The position numbers and the translations under genes are program-made. A stretch of DNA of 64,000 bases from Pachyseris speciosa (lineage: Eukaryota > Cnidaria > Anthozoa > Scleractinia > Pachyseridae), in contig JAEMWC010000008.1 in the NCBI GenBank assembly GCA_016490735.1, forward strand, positions 1,082,501 through 1,146,500, in the 5' to 3' direction. This document shows positions 1 to 11,024 of this stretch, in pieces. Each line of letters opens with the position of its first letter. Position 1 is the stretch's first letter. The notes under the pieces were generated by a model, which ran no database searches, had not been told where the DNA came from, and saw only the letters and a list, made by a program, of their open reading frames with translations.

Positions 1-770
1 AGACGTTATCCCACACAACATATCAAGACTTGACGTTTGATGTTTACTCTGAACTTGACACTTACACGTATTTTTTTTTATTTTATTTACGCTATAAATT
101 CATACAAGGCAAGAAAAAGCTAAAATGTTATGAGTGTTCAAAAAACCGGTTATTCCCTTCGAAGAAAGGCAAGGCTTTTGGCTTACTCAAGTTTACCTGG
201 GTGGTTTCGTTGCCTGAGAAGAGTCCGCCATTTCAAGACAACACAACAAAAATTCAGTGTCTTTCTTCACCTGCATAAAAAAAGACACAGGGCATCATTT
301 TCGAGGCTTGTTACTTCTTTACAAGCACAAACATTGTTCTAGTTGCTGTGTGTGAGTTTTCAAGGGTTGAGAAGTCAATTTCTTTACAAAACAAAAAGAT
401 TATTACTCACGTTTTCGGCACAACGCGAAACACTTCGCCTTGGCGTTCTGAACGTCAACATGACGCAGTGGCGAGAGGGCAATGACATGCGCAGAATACT
501 CGTTTGTTGGATAATCACTTCCGGCGGCGTCCCAAAGCCACCGCGTCCTCGTATCTTAAAGTCCCTATTAACGGTCGCGGCTCGCGATGCATCGAGGGTG
601 ATAATGAGCCTTTAACAACTGAAGAATAGGCTTAAACTATTTTTGTTGTTAAAGATAGTCGATAAGTGGAATACGAATTCCGGAATCAGCAGCAGATACA
701 TATTTATTAGAATTGCAGGAAATATCTGGACAAAAGGTTGCGCACATAAGCAAAAAATAATGTAGTTAGA

Positions 771-832
771 TGATAATGATAACGATAACGATAACGATAA
801 CGATAACAATAACGATAACGATAATGATAATG
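771..832. repeat. (GATAAC)n hexanucleotide microsatellite
   Basis: About ten imperfect copies of gataac, with gataat variants at both ends. Bases 1-770 otherwise hold no exon, RNA or repeat that I could recognise. Confidence 0.8.
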
Positions 833-1104
833 AACGGCTAGTAGTAAGGAGAACTTATGTACGAAATGAAAGACTTGTACAAAAAAGTCGCCTCTTGACA
901 AGGATATCGATTGGACCAAAAAGCTAGTGCACGGCATTGGACATGCAAGAAGTGAAACTGGAATCGTCTTGAGAAACAAGCGATGGGAAATTAACTATGG
1001 TTTAAGATAGACTAGACTAAAATTTGCACTAAGAACGTTTTGGATTTTTGTTCCTTGGGACACTAAACCTGCTCTTAAAAAAAAGATAACGATTTTATTT
1101 TCCT

Positions 1105-1343
1105 GGGCCCGGTTGTTCGAAAGCCGATTAATCCTAATCCAAGATTAAAAATTAACCAAGGATTTTATTTCTCTATCCACAAACGTTGTTCAGTGTTGAT
1201 ATTCTGCAAAAGTTTAGATTAGATGACGTCAATCCTGAAAAGCGAATAGCAGCACAGGAAACTTTCATCCGAACGTTAAAAACCGTAACCAAAATTTACG
1301 CTAATCCTGGATTAAGGTAATCAGCTTTCGAACAACCGGGCCC
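1105..1343. mobile_element. MITE family A, copy 1
   Basis: Terminal inverted repeats of about 28 bp: the left end starts GGGCCCGGTTGTTCGAAAGC and the right end is its near-perfect reverse complement. It is non-coding and about 240 bp long. Copy 2 of the same family is at 35946-36184 in the opposite orientation. The right end lies 19 bp before the TM1 exon (1363), so only the tract ttttcttttctattag separates element and exon. Confidence 0.8.
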
Positions 1344-1362
1344 TGGTTTTCTTTTCTATTAG

Positions 1363-4300
1363 CCAAAACAGAAACACGAGCTTCCCCTGTCAATCGTCAC
1401 CTGTGTTGGATGTGGTCTGTCGATCTTAGGATGTGCGCTGACACTCTTCACGTACGCATTCTTACCGTAAGTATAAAATTTGAATCATCGGAAAGACAGT
1501 TTTATTATCTAAAAGCTACAAACTTCTTGTTCTTTCGTTCATGAGACATCAAGCTGTTTGCCTGGGGCCGGTTCCTGAAAGGTGTAATAACTCTATTCCA
1601 GGGATAAATCTGCCTTATTCCAACAGGTATTCCTGGAATAAGGCAGATTTATCCCTGAAATAGAGTTCTTACATCTTTCAAGAACCGTCCCCAGGCTCAA
1701 TTAGCATTTCATTGGTTTTTTTTGTTCCTTGCTAATTGGCTATGAGCTTCAAGTGAAGAAATGAACTAACTTTAATTTGGGAAGTAATTAAATATTGAGA
1801 GGCTATCATTATCGAAAATCGCTCTCTTAATTTCAAATAACATTGTTTTGAACCAAGCAATTATAATTTCCGTCCATATAGGGACTATCTAGAGTTGCTC
1901 AATGGTGCATGAATTGTAAACTGTATACTGTAATGTTTAATATTAATTACTGGCTAGCACTGATAGAGCAAGATTTATAATGCGCACATATGTCCCCGTT
2001 CTTACCTCTTTTCTTCTCATTTTAGTTGCATTGCATGCATTAGCTTTATTCTAAACTCACGCGATGAAATACAATTTACCGATTCGCGAAAGGATGGACT
2101 CAACAGCAAATGGGAACAGTAAACAAAAACAGTCAATAACGACTGCCAAAAGCCCACACACAGCTGTACAAACAGGTTTATCAGTTGTTTAGTTCTATTT
2201 TGATGTGGATAAGCGGTCATGAAATGCACTTATTTTTGCAGGAGTCTTCGATCACAGCGTCACTTCATTCACATAAATTTGGTGCTTGCCATTTTGCTTG
2301 CTCAAGTCTTGTTCCTCGTGGCAGCATTTGGAGTCAGACCAGACAGATCACAGGTGAATTGCTTCTTAATGAAATTCGTTTTCATCAGAATGCTCAGATG
2401 TTCCGAACAGTGTTAAAACCATTAGGTTAGATGGTACATCGTTTTTAATTTTGTTGCTAATGTTTGCAGTACTCTTCTTTCGTGTTTTGTAGGTAGCTTG
2501 TTATTGCATTTCAGTTGGTTTATTCTTCTTCTTCCTTTGCGTGTTCTCGTTGATGCTTGCTGAAGGAATTCATATTTACGTCATGGTGGTCAGAGTGTTT
2601 GGTTCTGAAAGAAGAAGAAAACTTTACTATCTCTCTCTTGGTTGGGGTAATTAAGAAAAACAGTTTTTCTCATATATTGAGTAGATAATCAAGTTTTTTT
2701 GTTAATTTCTTGAACTGCTCTGTATTAATCGCAGCAAAACATCGTTAAGTAAATGCAGTTCTTTATGACCGTGTCCCCAGTATGTTTGGTTCTGAAAGAA
2801 GAAGAAAACTTTACTATCTCTCCCTTGGTTGGGTTAATTAAGAAAAACATTTTTCTCATATATTGAGTGGGTAATCAAGTTTTTTGTTAATTTCTTGAAC
2901 TTGTCTGTATTAATCGCAACAAAACATCGTTAAGTAAATACAGTTCTTTATGACCGTGTCCCCAGTATGTTTTCAAAATCAATTGCTATGGACCGCAAAA
3001 TAAACTGTTATTCAATCCTTAACTCGTTCCGCCATTCCATGGTTTTTGCTCGTTCGTTCGTTCATTCATTTCTTTGTCCGTTTGCACGAATTGAATCTTA
3101 CGAATGTAAAGCAAAACGCATTCGCAGTAAATACGCCCTTTGAAAACTGTCATCGGAAAAGCGAAGACTACCAATCAAGAGCAAAGGACCGGCGACCGGT
3201 TGGCTCAGTTGGTAGAGCAACGGACTACCGTGCGGGAGGTCGCGGGTTCAAACCCCGGCCGGACCAACACTCAGGGTCTGCAAATAGACATCTGCAAATA
3301 GTCTCTAGTCTTCTAGGATAAGGACGATAAACCGTAGGCCCCGTCTCACAACCATTCATAATTGATTCTGTGGGACGTTAACTGAGAATCCACACACTGT
3401 TCGAAAAGAGTAGGGGACGTAGTTCTCGGTGTGGTGGTCTATCTCTCATCTGATGCTTGGGTTGGTAAATGCTCGGAGATATTAGCTGTATAAGCTACTC
3501 TAAAATCCGAGGGTAAATAAAGTATATGTAGGTGTGTATGTAGGTATGTAAAGGACATGATGGAGTCGTGGGGGTACATTCAGATCAGATAAACACTGAG
3601 CCAACTCACTTCACCTATTCCTTGGCACTCATGTTTTCGTCTTCTCGCATCTCAGGTCTCCCATTGATCATCACTATTGTTGCTGTTGCGATCTTTCAAC
3701 CGAGGCTTCTCTCCAGAGAAATGTAAGAGCAATCGAAACGTCTATTATTAAAATACCATATAAACTGTTCTCCTACACATACTTATGCTCGTGCAGTTGA
3801 AGCTTAAAATATTATAAATAAAGTGAAAATCGAAACAGGTTTTCCTTGTATCCCTACCATTAAAGAAAGTGAGGAGGGAGGGGAGGGGGCCCTTATTTTG
3901 ACCGAGGGGGTGGGCACTTATTAGAGAGTGGGCTCTTATTCGAGGAGAATAAGTGTACAAGCATGTCTGTTGTACAAAGTCAAGAATAACAAGTGCCAAC
4001 GAGTATCAAGAGCTTATGCACCAGAGAATGAGAGAATAATTGCCACCAATGACAAGCATCTGACACGAAAGCTATAACGCTTTGTGTTTTAATCGAGCTT
4101 AAAGAGGCACTGCCGCCTAATTTGCAATAGCTGGACGACAAAACGAAAACATTAAACCAGGAATGTGCACGTTAAATGAAGCTGCTGGTGGTCTTATCTT
4201 TCACCCTTTCCGATTATAAGGAATCGGGGATGTATTTCCCTCATGATTTTCTACTACAAACAATATTAGGACTACTATTTTTGTTTTTTTCTTTCTTAGT

Positions 4301-6651
4301 TGCTGGTTGTCAATTGAGACTGGAGCTATTTGGAGTTTTGTTGGTCCCGCTATATTTGTCATGATGGTACGTGTTTTCCTAGAACAACAAACCACGCCCA
4401 GATTATATCCCAGACCCTCTCAATTGATGTCTTGTTATTCAATTAACATCTCCAGGTTAATCTCATCATTCTTATATTGGTCATGAGGGTTACTTCTAAG
4501 ATGCTAAACGAAGAATCATCTAGCATCAGGTAAGTTCAGAAATAAAATTGTGATCCATATATGTTTGTTTGTTTGATTGATTTTTCAAGGGGAGATATGA
4601 GATGTGACTAATACAGACGCGCCAAAACTGAATGCATAAAATCAGATACGTGGACAAAAACTTCACTGGCTGGGCATAAAATGGGACCATCTAATAAATA
4701 ACTGACACCCGTTTCGATAATTCAATTGCTACTAGGCTTCAAGTGATAGCTGTATAAAACAACCACCCCTTCCCCCACCCCTCCCCCCCCCCCCCCCCCA
4801 AAAAAAGCACAAGTTGCATTAGGTTCATGTCAGGAATATTCTTGTTTTGGTTCTGTTTACCTAACCCTTGGGGCCTACTTGTGTGCTGGATTAATTGTGA
4901 TCACCATACAAACAACTCAGCTAAGTTGATGCAGAAAAAACACATCGTCTGTCTTTGGGTAAGCACACAATTTGTTGCTTCGTCTTTTTTAACGCAATAG
5001 TATAAACAGGGTTCAACTGCTTTGACGAGATCAGTTGTTCTCTTTTGTCATTTTTTCTTCTACAAAGATCCTTGGCAAAGGCATTTGTGACACTTCTTCC
5101 AATCCTGGGTCTGACATGGACATTTGGCCTTCTTGCTGTCGACAGCAGTTCTGTGGTGTTTGAGTATCTTTTCGCATGTTTCAACTCCTTTCAGGTAGCT
5201 GGATTGACCTTTTCCATACCTTTCTTGTCAGGGACATTATTAAAGGGGCATTGTCACGCTATTGTAACATAACTTTAAAAAGCTTAAAACTGCCAAAGCA
5301 TCAGTGGAAACCTTAAAATAATGGTCTAGTTTTGCTGCCAAAGACTGTAGTACTGCATTGATACTATAAACCCCTGTATTCCATCAAAGATGACGAGGAT
5401 GGAAATGGATTGGAAATGAGTATAATGTTTAACTCTCCCTGATAAAATTTCATTGGAATCCATCTTGCTGATTCTGTAGGAGCATTCTTTTTGCACGATA
5501 ACAGGTAAAAGACAGTAATTTTGGCAGAATTGAGCCGAAAACAGCAAAGAAACCGGTGACAGTTCTCCTTTAATACCCGTCTAAGTCTCACTTGAATGAT
5601 GGAAGGGTTAATCAAAGTCAAATAACTATTAACTGCCTCAACTTTTAACCTCTGATATCTCTCTAACGTGGGACTACAAGAATCTGCAACCATTATGCCA
5701 AAGACCTTACAAAGTTTTGTTTGCAAGGCGCGACTAAGAAGATCAAAGTTTAAGTTTAGAAGGCATAGAGAAAAAGAGCACATAAAAAAGCCTAATAAAA
5801 TGCAAAAATAGCTATTTTCTGACAATTAGCTTTCCCGACTCTCGAACGAGACCGCCTTTGCATATTTTACGGTAGTTGTTAATGGATCATCATAGGTTCA
5901 CACCACGCATGAGTAAACTCTTTCCCTCGTTTATGCTTTAGGATCATCGCTGTTTAATGCCCTAGTAATATTCAAAGACTCGTCTCACTATTTGATTTTT
6001 ATCGACAGGGATTTTTAATATTTCTGTTCTATTGCGTATGGAACACAGAGGTTAGTAGTGCTTTTCGGCATGCGGGCCTGAAATATGTTTACATGAGATG
6101 AACCATTGAGGCCCCAAGAAATCACACGCCGGTGACCTAACTAATAAACCACCAGTTCAAAAACCATTTTATAATTACTTCAGCGATCACAATTGGACGA
6201 TTTGTTTTTGTCTCTTTTTTTTGGGAGAGGGGGTGGGGTGAGGAGATGATTGTCATGACATCTTTGTTACCTTTCCATATTGTCAAACGTCTCATGGTAC
6301 CACACACTGCAATGAAGACTTACCAAGCCCTTTCTTCCGGCGTAGATAATAAGGGCGATGTTGAAAACGGACTCGTTTTGTTCTTAGCCTTCACCAGTCA
6401 AAGCCATGTTTCAAACATGAACCCCTTCAATTTTGCACTTTTTAATTTATTAATTTTATTTTTCTTGTATGAAATTCTAGGTAACGAGAGAACTTAAAAG
6501 GAAACTGCGCAATATTGAAGCAAAGAGACACCCAAATTCGGCCTCAAACCCTTCCCATGTGCCAAGAAAACCTCTACCTGAAATAAAGTGTCCTAATTCG
6601 CCTCAGGACAAGACCGCAGAGGAATTAAATCACTTTGAAACGAAGTTATAA
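1363..6651 (+). CDS. Adhesion GPCR, 7TM and C-terminal tail (5' part outside window)
   Basis: Nine exons: 1363-1466, 2242-2353, 2493-2646, 3656-3722, 4300-4366, 4456-4529, 5068-5194, 6009-6050, 6481-6651. All have AG/GT borders, all junctions keep phase, and the total is 918 nt (305 aa plus stop). They encode TM1 (LSIVTCVGCGLSILGCALTL), TM2 (IHINLVLAILLAQVLFLV), TM3 ending in YYLSLGWG, TM4, the ECL2/TM5 signature CWLSIETGAIWSFVGPA, TM6 with the hallmark LGLTWTFGLL, TM7 (GFLIFLFYCVWNTE) and a 56-residue tail beginning VTRELKRKL. These are family B2 (adhesion) receptor hallmarks. The GAIN/GPS exons were not found in the 1.36 kb to the left, so they lie outside the window or are lost. The ligand is unknown. 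Same architecture as the receptor at 23044-51768. Confidence 0.9.
1561..1695. mobile_element. Perfect-hairpin foldback element in intron 1 of the visible adhesion GPCR
   Basis: Two arms of about 62 bp with a loop of only a few bases. The left arm runs cctggggccggttcctgaaa to cttattcca; the right arm is its reverse complement and ends gaaccgtccccagg. Non-coding and MITE-like. It sits between the TM1 and TM2 exons. Confidence 0.8.
2596..2969 (+). repeat. 187-bp tandem duplication spanning the TM3 exon donor
   Basis: The block at 2596-2782 is repeated at 2783-2969 with few changes. Copy 1 holds the last part of the TM3 exon and its donor (exon end 2646, then gtaatt). Copy 2 lies in the intron and carries the same exon tail, but the donor region reads gggttaatt instead of ggggtaatt. 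The second copy is therefore a decoy exon end with a weakened donor. Confidence 0.85.
3190..3550 (+). mobile_element. tRNA-derived SINE
   Basis: The head has a pol III A box (TGGCTCAGTTGG) and B box (GGTTCAAACC) with tRNA spacing. The acceptor halves do not pair, so it is not a working tRNA. A body containing ataaaccgtaggccccgtct follows, and the 3' end is a loose (gtatgtag) repeat. It lies in the TM3-TM4 intron of the visible adhesion GPCR, same strand. The body matches a SINE layout I associate with anthozoan genomes; a search would be needed to name it. Confidence 0.7.
5240..5573. mobile_element. MITE in the TM6-TM7 intron
   Basis: The left end TTAAAGGGGCATTGTCACGC and right end GTGACAGTTCTCCTTTAA form an imperfect terminal inverted repeat around about 330 bp of non-coding DNA. 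The TTAA at each end may be the target site. An open reading frame on the minus strand overlaps the right part (5364-5825), but it crosses the element edge and has no recognisable domain. Confidence 0.55.
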
Positions 6652-7355
6652 ATGGAACATGCAAAAGACGGAGCTACATTTTGTTACCTCTATCAATTTG
6701 TTTTCTAACTGGGAACTGCAGCGAAAAGTATTCATTTGGGTGTTGAGGAACCTAAAAGTTTGAGAGGATTAATTTGAAATAATCATAGTTGAATGACACT
6801 GTAACGCAAACCTCAAACCTTTCGTAGCAGTAGTGCGTCATCGACGTAGGCTAAGTTATTGTTGAAAATCTTTCATATTGAAGTAAGCTTGCGCACTGAT
6901 CACGACAAACGCTGTTGTCGGTAATCAGCGGGATTGGGACACCTTCCATGCATACCCTTTTCAGAGATCAGCCAAACTTCAGTCAGTTGTAATGATCAAA
7001 GCTAAAGATAAGTTTATCCTTTTTTTGTCTTGTTGTGCTTTGTTGTTGCTGTTTTTTTTTTCTAACGGCGATTTAAAGGAACTACAATAATATTACAAGA
7101 TAGTGCCTGGGACTTAGTAGCTGGTCTATTTTAAACCTCAAGAGAGGACAAGAGAGGAGGCTTATCGAAGACAGTGATTTTTTTTATTTAGGCGGACTAA
7201 ATACCTGAGACCGTTAAATGAGTTCCATATTGAGGAGAACCTTTAGGACAACTTGATATCTAGAATAGATATGGGTTGCGATAGTAAGACCACTGTGCTG
7301 CCAAGTGATCATGATGGATGTGTGGAGGCACTGTTCAAAATGCCGACTGCCTTTG
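6652..7355. other. 3' flank of the adhesion GPCR; no further gene seen
   Basis: Downstream of the stop at 6651 is AT-rich DNA with homopolymer T tracts. It presumably contains the 3' UTR, but no clear AATAAA was found close by. Confidence 0.4.
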
Positions 7356-7805
7356 AGCACAGGGCACCCAGACAATCTGTTTGTGTGACCCTTTGTTATT
7401 TTATAGTAAATATATGGGATTTACCGTATGCTTCACGCTTTAGCGATGAATCGCTAAATATATGTATTGAAAAACGCTAAATAAAAGTTAAATTGTCTTG
7501 CCTGTGGTGTATTGTCGTCCTTTTGCCTCAATACTGATATTTTAAAATGATTGAAAAATGATTTCTTATGAGGCACAGTCGGCGGCGAAGACAAAACCCG
7601 ACAAAATCGCTTAAAATATCAGTATTGAGGCAAAAGGACGACAGTACACCACAGGTAAGACAATTTAACTGTTATTTAGCGTTGTTCAATACATATATTT
7701 AGCGATACGTCGCTAAAGCATGAAACATACGGTAAATCCCATATATTTACTATAAAATAACAAAGGGTCACACAAACAGATTGTCTGGGTTCCCTGTGCT
7801 TTGAG
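7356..7805. mobile_element. Long foldback element, about 450 bp
   Basis: Two arms of about 185 bp are inverted copies. The left arm runs from agcacagggcacccagacaa to about 7545; the right arm runs from about 7610 back to 7805. They surround a loop of about 60 bases. Arm identity is high, with scattered substitutions. The arms contain a nested palindrome around tagcgatgaatcgcta. No coding capacity. Confidence 0.8.
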
Positions 7806-7960
7806 GTCCACCAAATGTGACGGCGCCTCTTTAAAAGACGCCGCGTGAAGCAATGATTACTGTACGTTAATTTATAATTTAAGTCAAGTCAATTCCATCG
7901 GCAGTCACCTCTTCTATATCACCTGGCCAACAGTAAGCCGTTGGCCTTCTCTCCTTTTTC

Positions 7961-8035
7961 TCCCCCACACGTAAAAGAACCCAGGCACACACCGGCGCGT
8001 GTTTCTCGGTGTTGTGGCTAGTCCTGTTGTAGGAA
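7961..8035 (+). repeat. SINE body fragment
   Basis: cgtaaaagaacccaggcaca followed by tctcggtgttgtggctag resembles the 3' body of the SINE at 3190-3550 (agttctcggtgtggtggtct). No tRNA head is present, so it is a fragment. Confidence 0.35.
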
Positions 8036-8112
8036 AAGCTAGCCTCACATGGTTACTGTAACTAATTGCAGCAGTGAAACTCATCACTTGGACCAATGCT
8101 CACTAAAGCATG

Positions 8113-8578
8113 GAGTTCACAGGTTACGCAGAGTTGCGGTTACGCAGAGTTGCGGTTAGTGATTTCTGACGACCGCAGTGAAGTCGTCTGAATAGGGTCT
8201 TGTTATTTGCGGCTCATTTTGGCCGCGAGGAAAGGAAAAAAATAGAAAAGGCATAACAGTTGGAGTTCACCCCTTTCCAGTTTCTGACCTTTTTTGGTCA
8301 ATTGTGCTGTTCAGAAATTTACAAATTAGCTGTGACGGCGAACTCTCCTTGTAGTGCAACATGAATTATTTGTCAATTGGCTCGGTTTCCTTTGGTCTTT
8401 TCAGGTGAATATATTACATAACCCCTCATTATTATTCACTGTCGGAAAAGTTGGTGGCGGCTTTGATTGTAAGAGGGGAGTGCGGGGCTAAAACAATAGC
8501 TGATAACAATGCAATATATATTTCCCCTGCTCATATTCCCCTCGACTTAGTCCCCTGCTCATATTCCCCTCGACTTAG
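8113..8578. repeat. Short tandem duplications
   Basis: Two small direct duplications: a 16-bp unit (ggttacgcagagttgc) twice at 8121-8155, and a 28-bp unit beginning tcccctgctcatattcccct twice at 8523-8578. The bases between hold no recognisable feature. Confidence 0.6.
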
Positions 8579-9375
8579 TCTCCCATCCGCTTGTAAACTC
8601 TAAAGAAAAACAAAGAAACACAGAGGAGATGTCAAACAGTTACCGACCACGCGGTGGTCTTTCTTGTGTTAGTCGGTATCTAGTCACTGCTTCGTTTAGC
8701 AACCTCTTCGTCGGCAATGGCTTGTGTACCGCGTTTTTCCCCTTTCTCTCCTCCATAACCTCTTCGTGGGGCTTACTCGCTGCAACGACATTGGTAGCGG
8801 GTGGACCTTCAATCAATAAATCATTTTCTCTAGGAGTGTTAAAATCCGAAACAGCATTTTCAACGTCCTGGCTGTGAGTCTGACTTTTCCCATTCACAAA
8901 GCAAACCTATCTTCACCATCGCTCATCGTTGTTTAGAATGTTTGTGCTAGGCGAGAGCTCACTTTTCTCAAAATTGAACGGCAATCGTTCAACTACGTGA
9001 CTGTTGTGTACTGAATGCACTATTATTGCAAAAGTAACAAACATGTTTACCACCCATACCAGCAGACAAAAGAAAACGTCTTGTCTATACATATTGTTGT
9101 GTAAATAATACAGAACTATATTCAATCCCACTGTGTACCAGTATAACAAAACACATTGTCTACGCATTGTTGCAAAAACAAAATCGAAAATAAAAAAGTA
9201 AAACATGTTTACAGTCGAAACCTCACCTCCTACAATCTACCATCAAAAGTATTTTTAAAATAAAACACGACCAAGTAGAAACTAAGTTTTTCGTTATTTA
9301 ATGGCCTTCTATTTCTTTTAGAAAACCTCAACAACTGACAAATAAGCATGTTATTTACCTGTCCCTCGGGGGTAT

Positions 9376-9442
9376 GTGATATATTCACCTGGCACCGCCC
9401 CTCGGGCTACTCCCTCGGGGCGGTACCAGGTGAATATATCAC
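9376..9442. mobile_element. Hairpin element with 26-bp arms
   Basis: gtgatatattcacctggcac plus cgcccc at 9376-9401 is complementary to 9417-9442 with almost no mismatch. The loop is 15 bases and G/C-rich. It is probably a small foldback or MITE remnant. Confidence 0.6.
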
Positions 9443-9954
9443 AGGCCGTGTTTTCACTAGGTCGATTAACTAGCTGAACATTCGGCCTAGGTGTTTGCTT
9501 GAGACCGACATTAGCTAGTTAAACATGACATCTGTTTTTACTGGAAAATTTTAAGCATACAAGCATACAAGGTTTTTGTTTCGAAAGAACCACGAAGCGA
9601 GCGTCTGGACAATAATTCTGCCAGATTGTTTGGCAGGGATCTGTCACTACACGCAATGCGATTGGCTGCGATATTTGTCAGGACAAGTTAAAACATCTTG
9701 CGAGGTAGTATAACTCTGCGTGAGTTTCCTGTGATAAAGGCGAGAAAACCCGTTGTTTTTCCTTGTGAAAACAATTGGCATTGTTAACTCGCTAAACACT
9801 AGACAAAGTGTTTTCACTGTATTTCCGGACTTTTCTGACTTTTTATCTAGCTAAAATTGTATACATACCCCCTCGTTCCAGGTAAATAACCCTTACTTAT
9901 GAGGGATATGTTAACTGTGTTAAGGTGATGTTACACGAGATTGTCATATTCTGT

Positions 9955-10890
9955 TTATTTTGGCTGCCGAGTAGATCTCGTCAGTAGATCCTACGTAAGC
10001 TATCAGTGTTAACTATTGTTGGCGGTCCTTTGCCTAGTTATTAGGGACCTTAAGCAACGAGGACCACAACGACAACGAGGACGCCACAAACAATAGGTTT
10101 AACGAGCAAAAACAATGGCTCTGCGCGTGAGTTTTGCATTTTGGTACATTTCTTTGCAGTCCTCTGCATAGCAACAACGTAAAATGACCATATGAGAACG
10201 TGAGCGCATGACGGCAAATGTTTCTTTGTTTTTCCTTTCTTTGACGTCGTCCATAGTAATTTAGTTCCGGGACTTTTCTCCAGAATATTCCAAGTTAACC
10301 AAATTGGAATACTGATTGCGAAAGAGTTACGGAAACGAGAACTTATATTTTAAAATGTCGTTTTCGTTGCCGTCGTCGTCGTCGTTGCTTTGACTTCAGC
10401 GTAGTTTAGGACCGTAGGTTTTTACAGATCCGATATGCCGTGTATTCCTTTCCCATGGTTTTTTCCATGCGTTTTACTGAGGGAAGATTGGTGTTGGCCT
10501 TTACGAGACACCATCGTGACATTCTGGATTCCTTGTTATCTGGCACACGTGGTGTGACAACGCGTGACTCGGATGACAAAAGAGTCCAAGGTACGGACTG
10601 ACTTGATATCGTGAACGGGTCAATTTTGCCACTTATTTGCGTCGGCGTGACGCTAGCGTCATTTGTTAAGTTTTTTTTTCACGCCGTGCTGGCGAGTCCT
10701 AAGAAGGGCGAAACAGCTGTCCGCGGTTACTTTATCGAGTTTCGGTCATGTTGGTATCTCTCCAAGTGAACCTTTTTCACGTAGTATCAGCCTTGCAATT
10801 GCCATATTCTGTTTCTTTTGGCTGATTAGATATCTTGTAGATCCTAGGTGAGCTATCAGCATTATTGTTGGCGGTCCCTTGCTTTACTTA
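9955..10890. repeat. Dispersed direct repeat, two copies about 850 bp apart
   Basis: About 90 bp at 9945-10040 (tagatcctacgtaagctatc, then ttgttggcggtcctttgc) recurs at 10800-10885 with moderate divergence. MITE family B copy 1 begins right at the end of the first copy. Confidence 0.55.
10042..10392. mobile_element. MITE family B, copy 1
   Basis: The left end is TAGGGACCTTAAGCAACGAG; the right end carries cgttgccgtcgtcgtcgtcg then ttgctttgac. The inner part shares layout with the copies at 48516-48851 and 63185-63550. This copy has the most decayed right end. Confidence 0.6.
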
Positions 10891-10899
10891 TTACTTTTA

Positions 10900-10988
10900 C
10901 TTCATCGATTTTCAACTCCGATTTTTAATGCCAATTTGTAATCCATTTTACACGAGACAACTTTTAACGCATGCATGAGTAAAGGGGT

Positions 10989-11024
<36 letters not shown>

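Noticed and set aside
5364..5825. 153-aa minus-strand open frame
   Set aside because: Lies across the edge of a MITE in an intron, with no domain, and no splice or start context.
8640..9206. Two consecutive minus-strand open frames (one charged, one hydrophobic)
   Set aside because: No recognisable domain, no consistent splice joining them, and the compositions are unlike each other.
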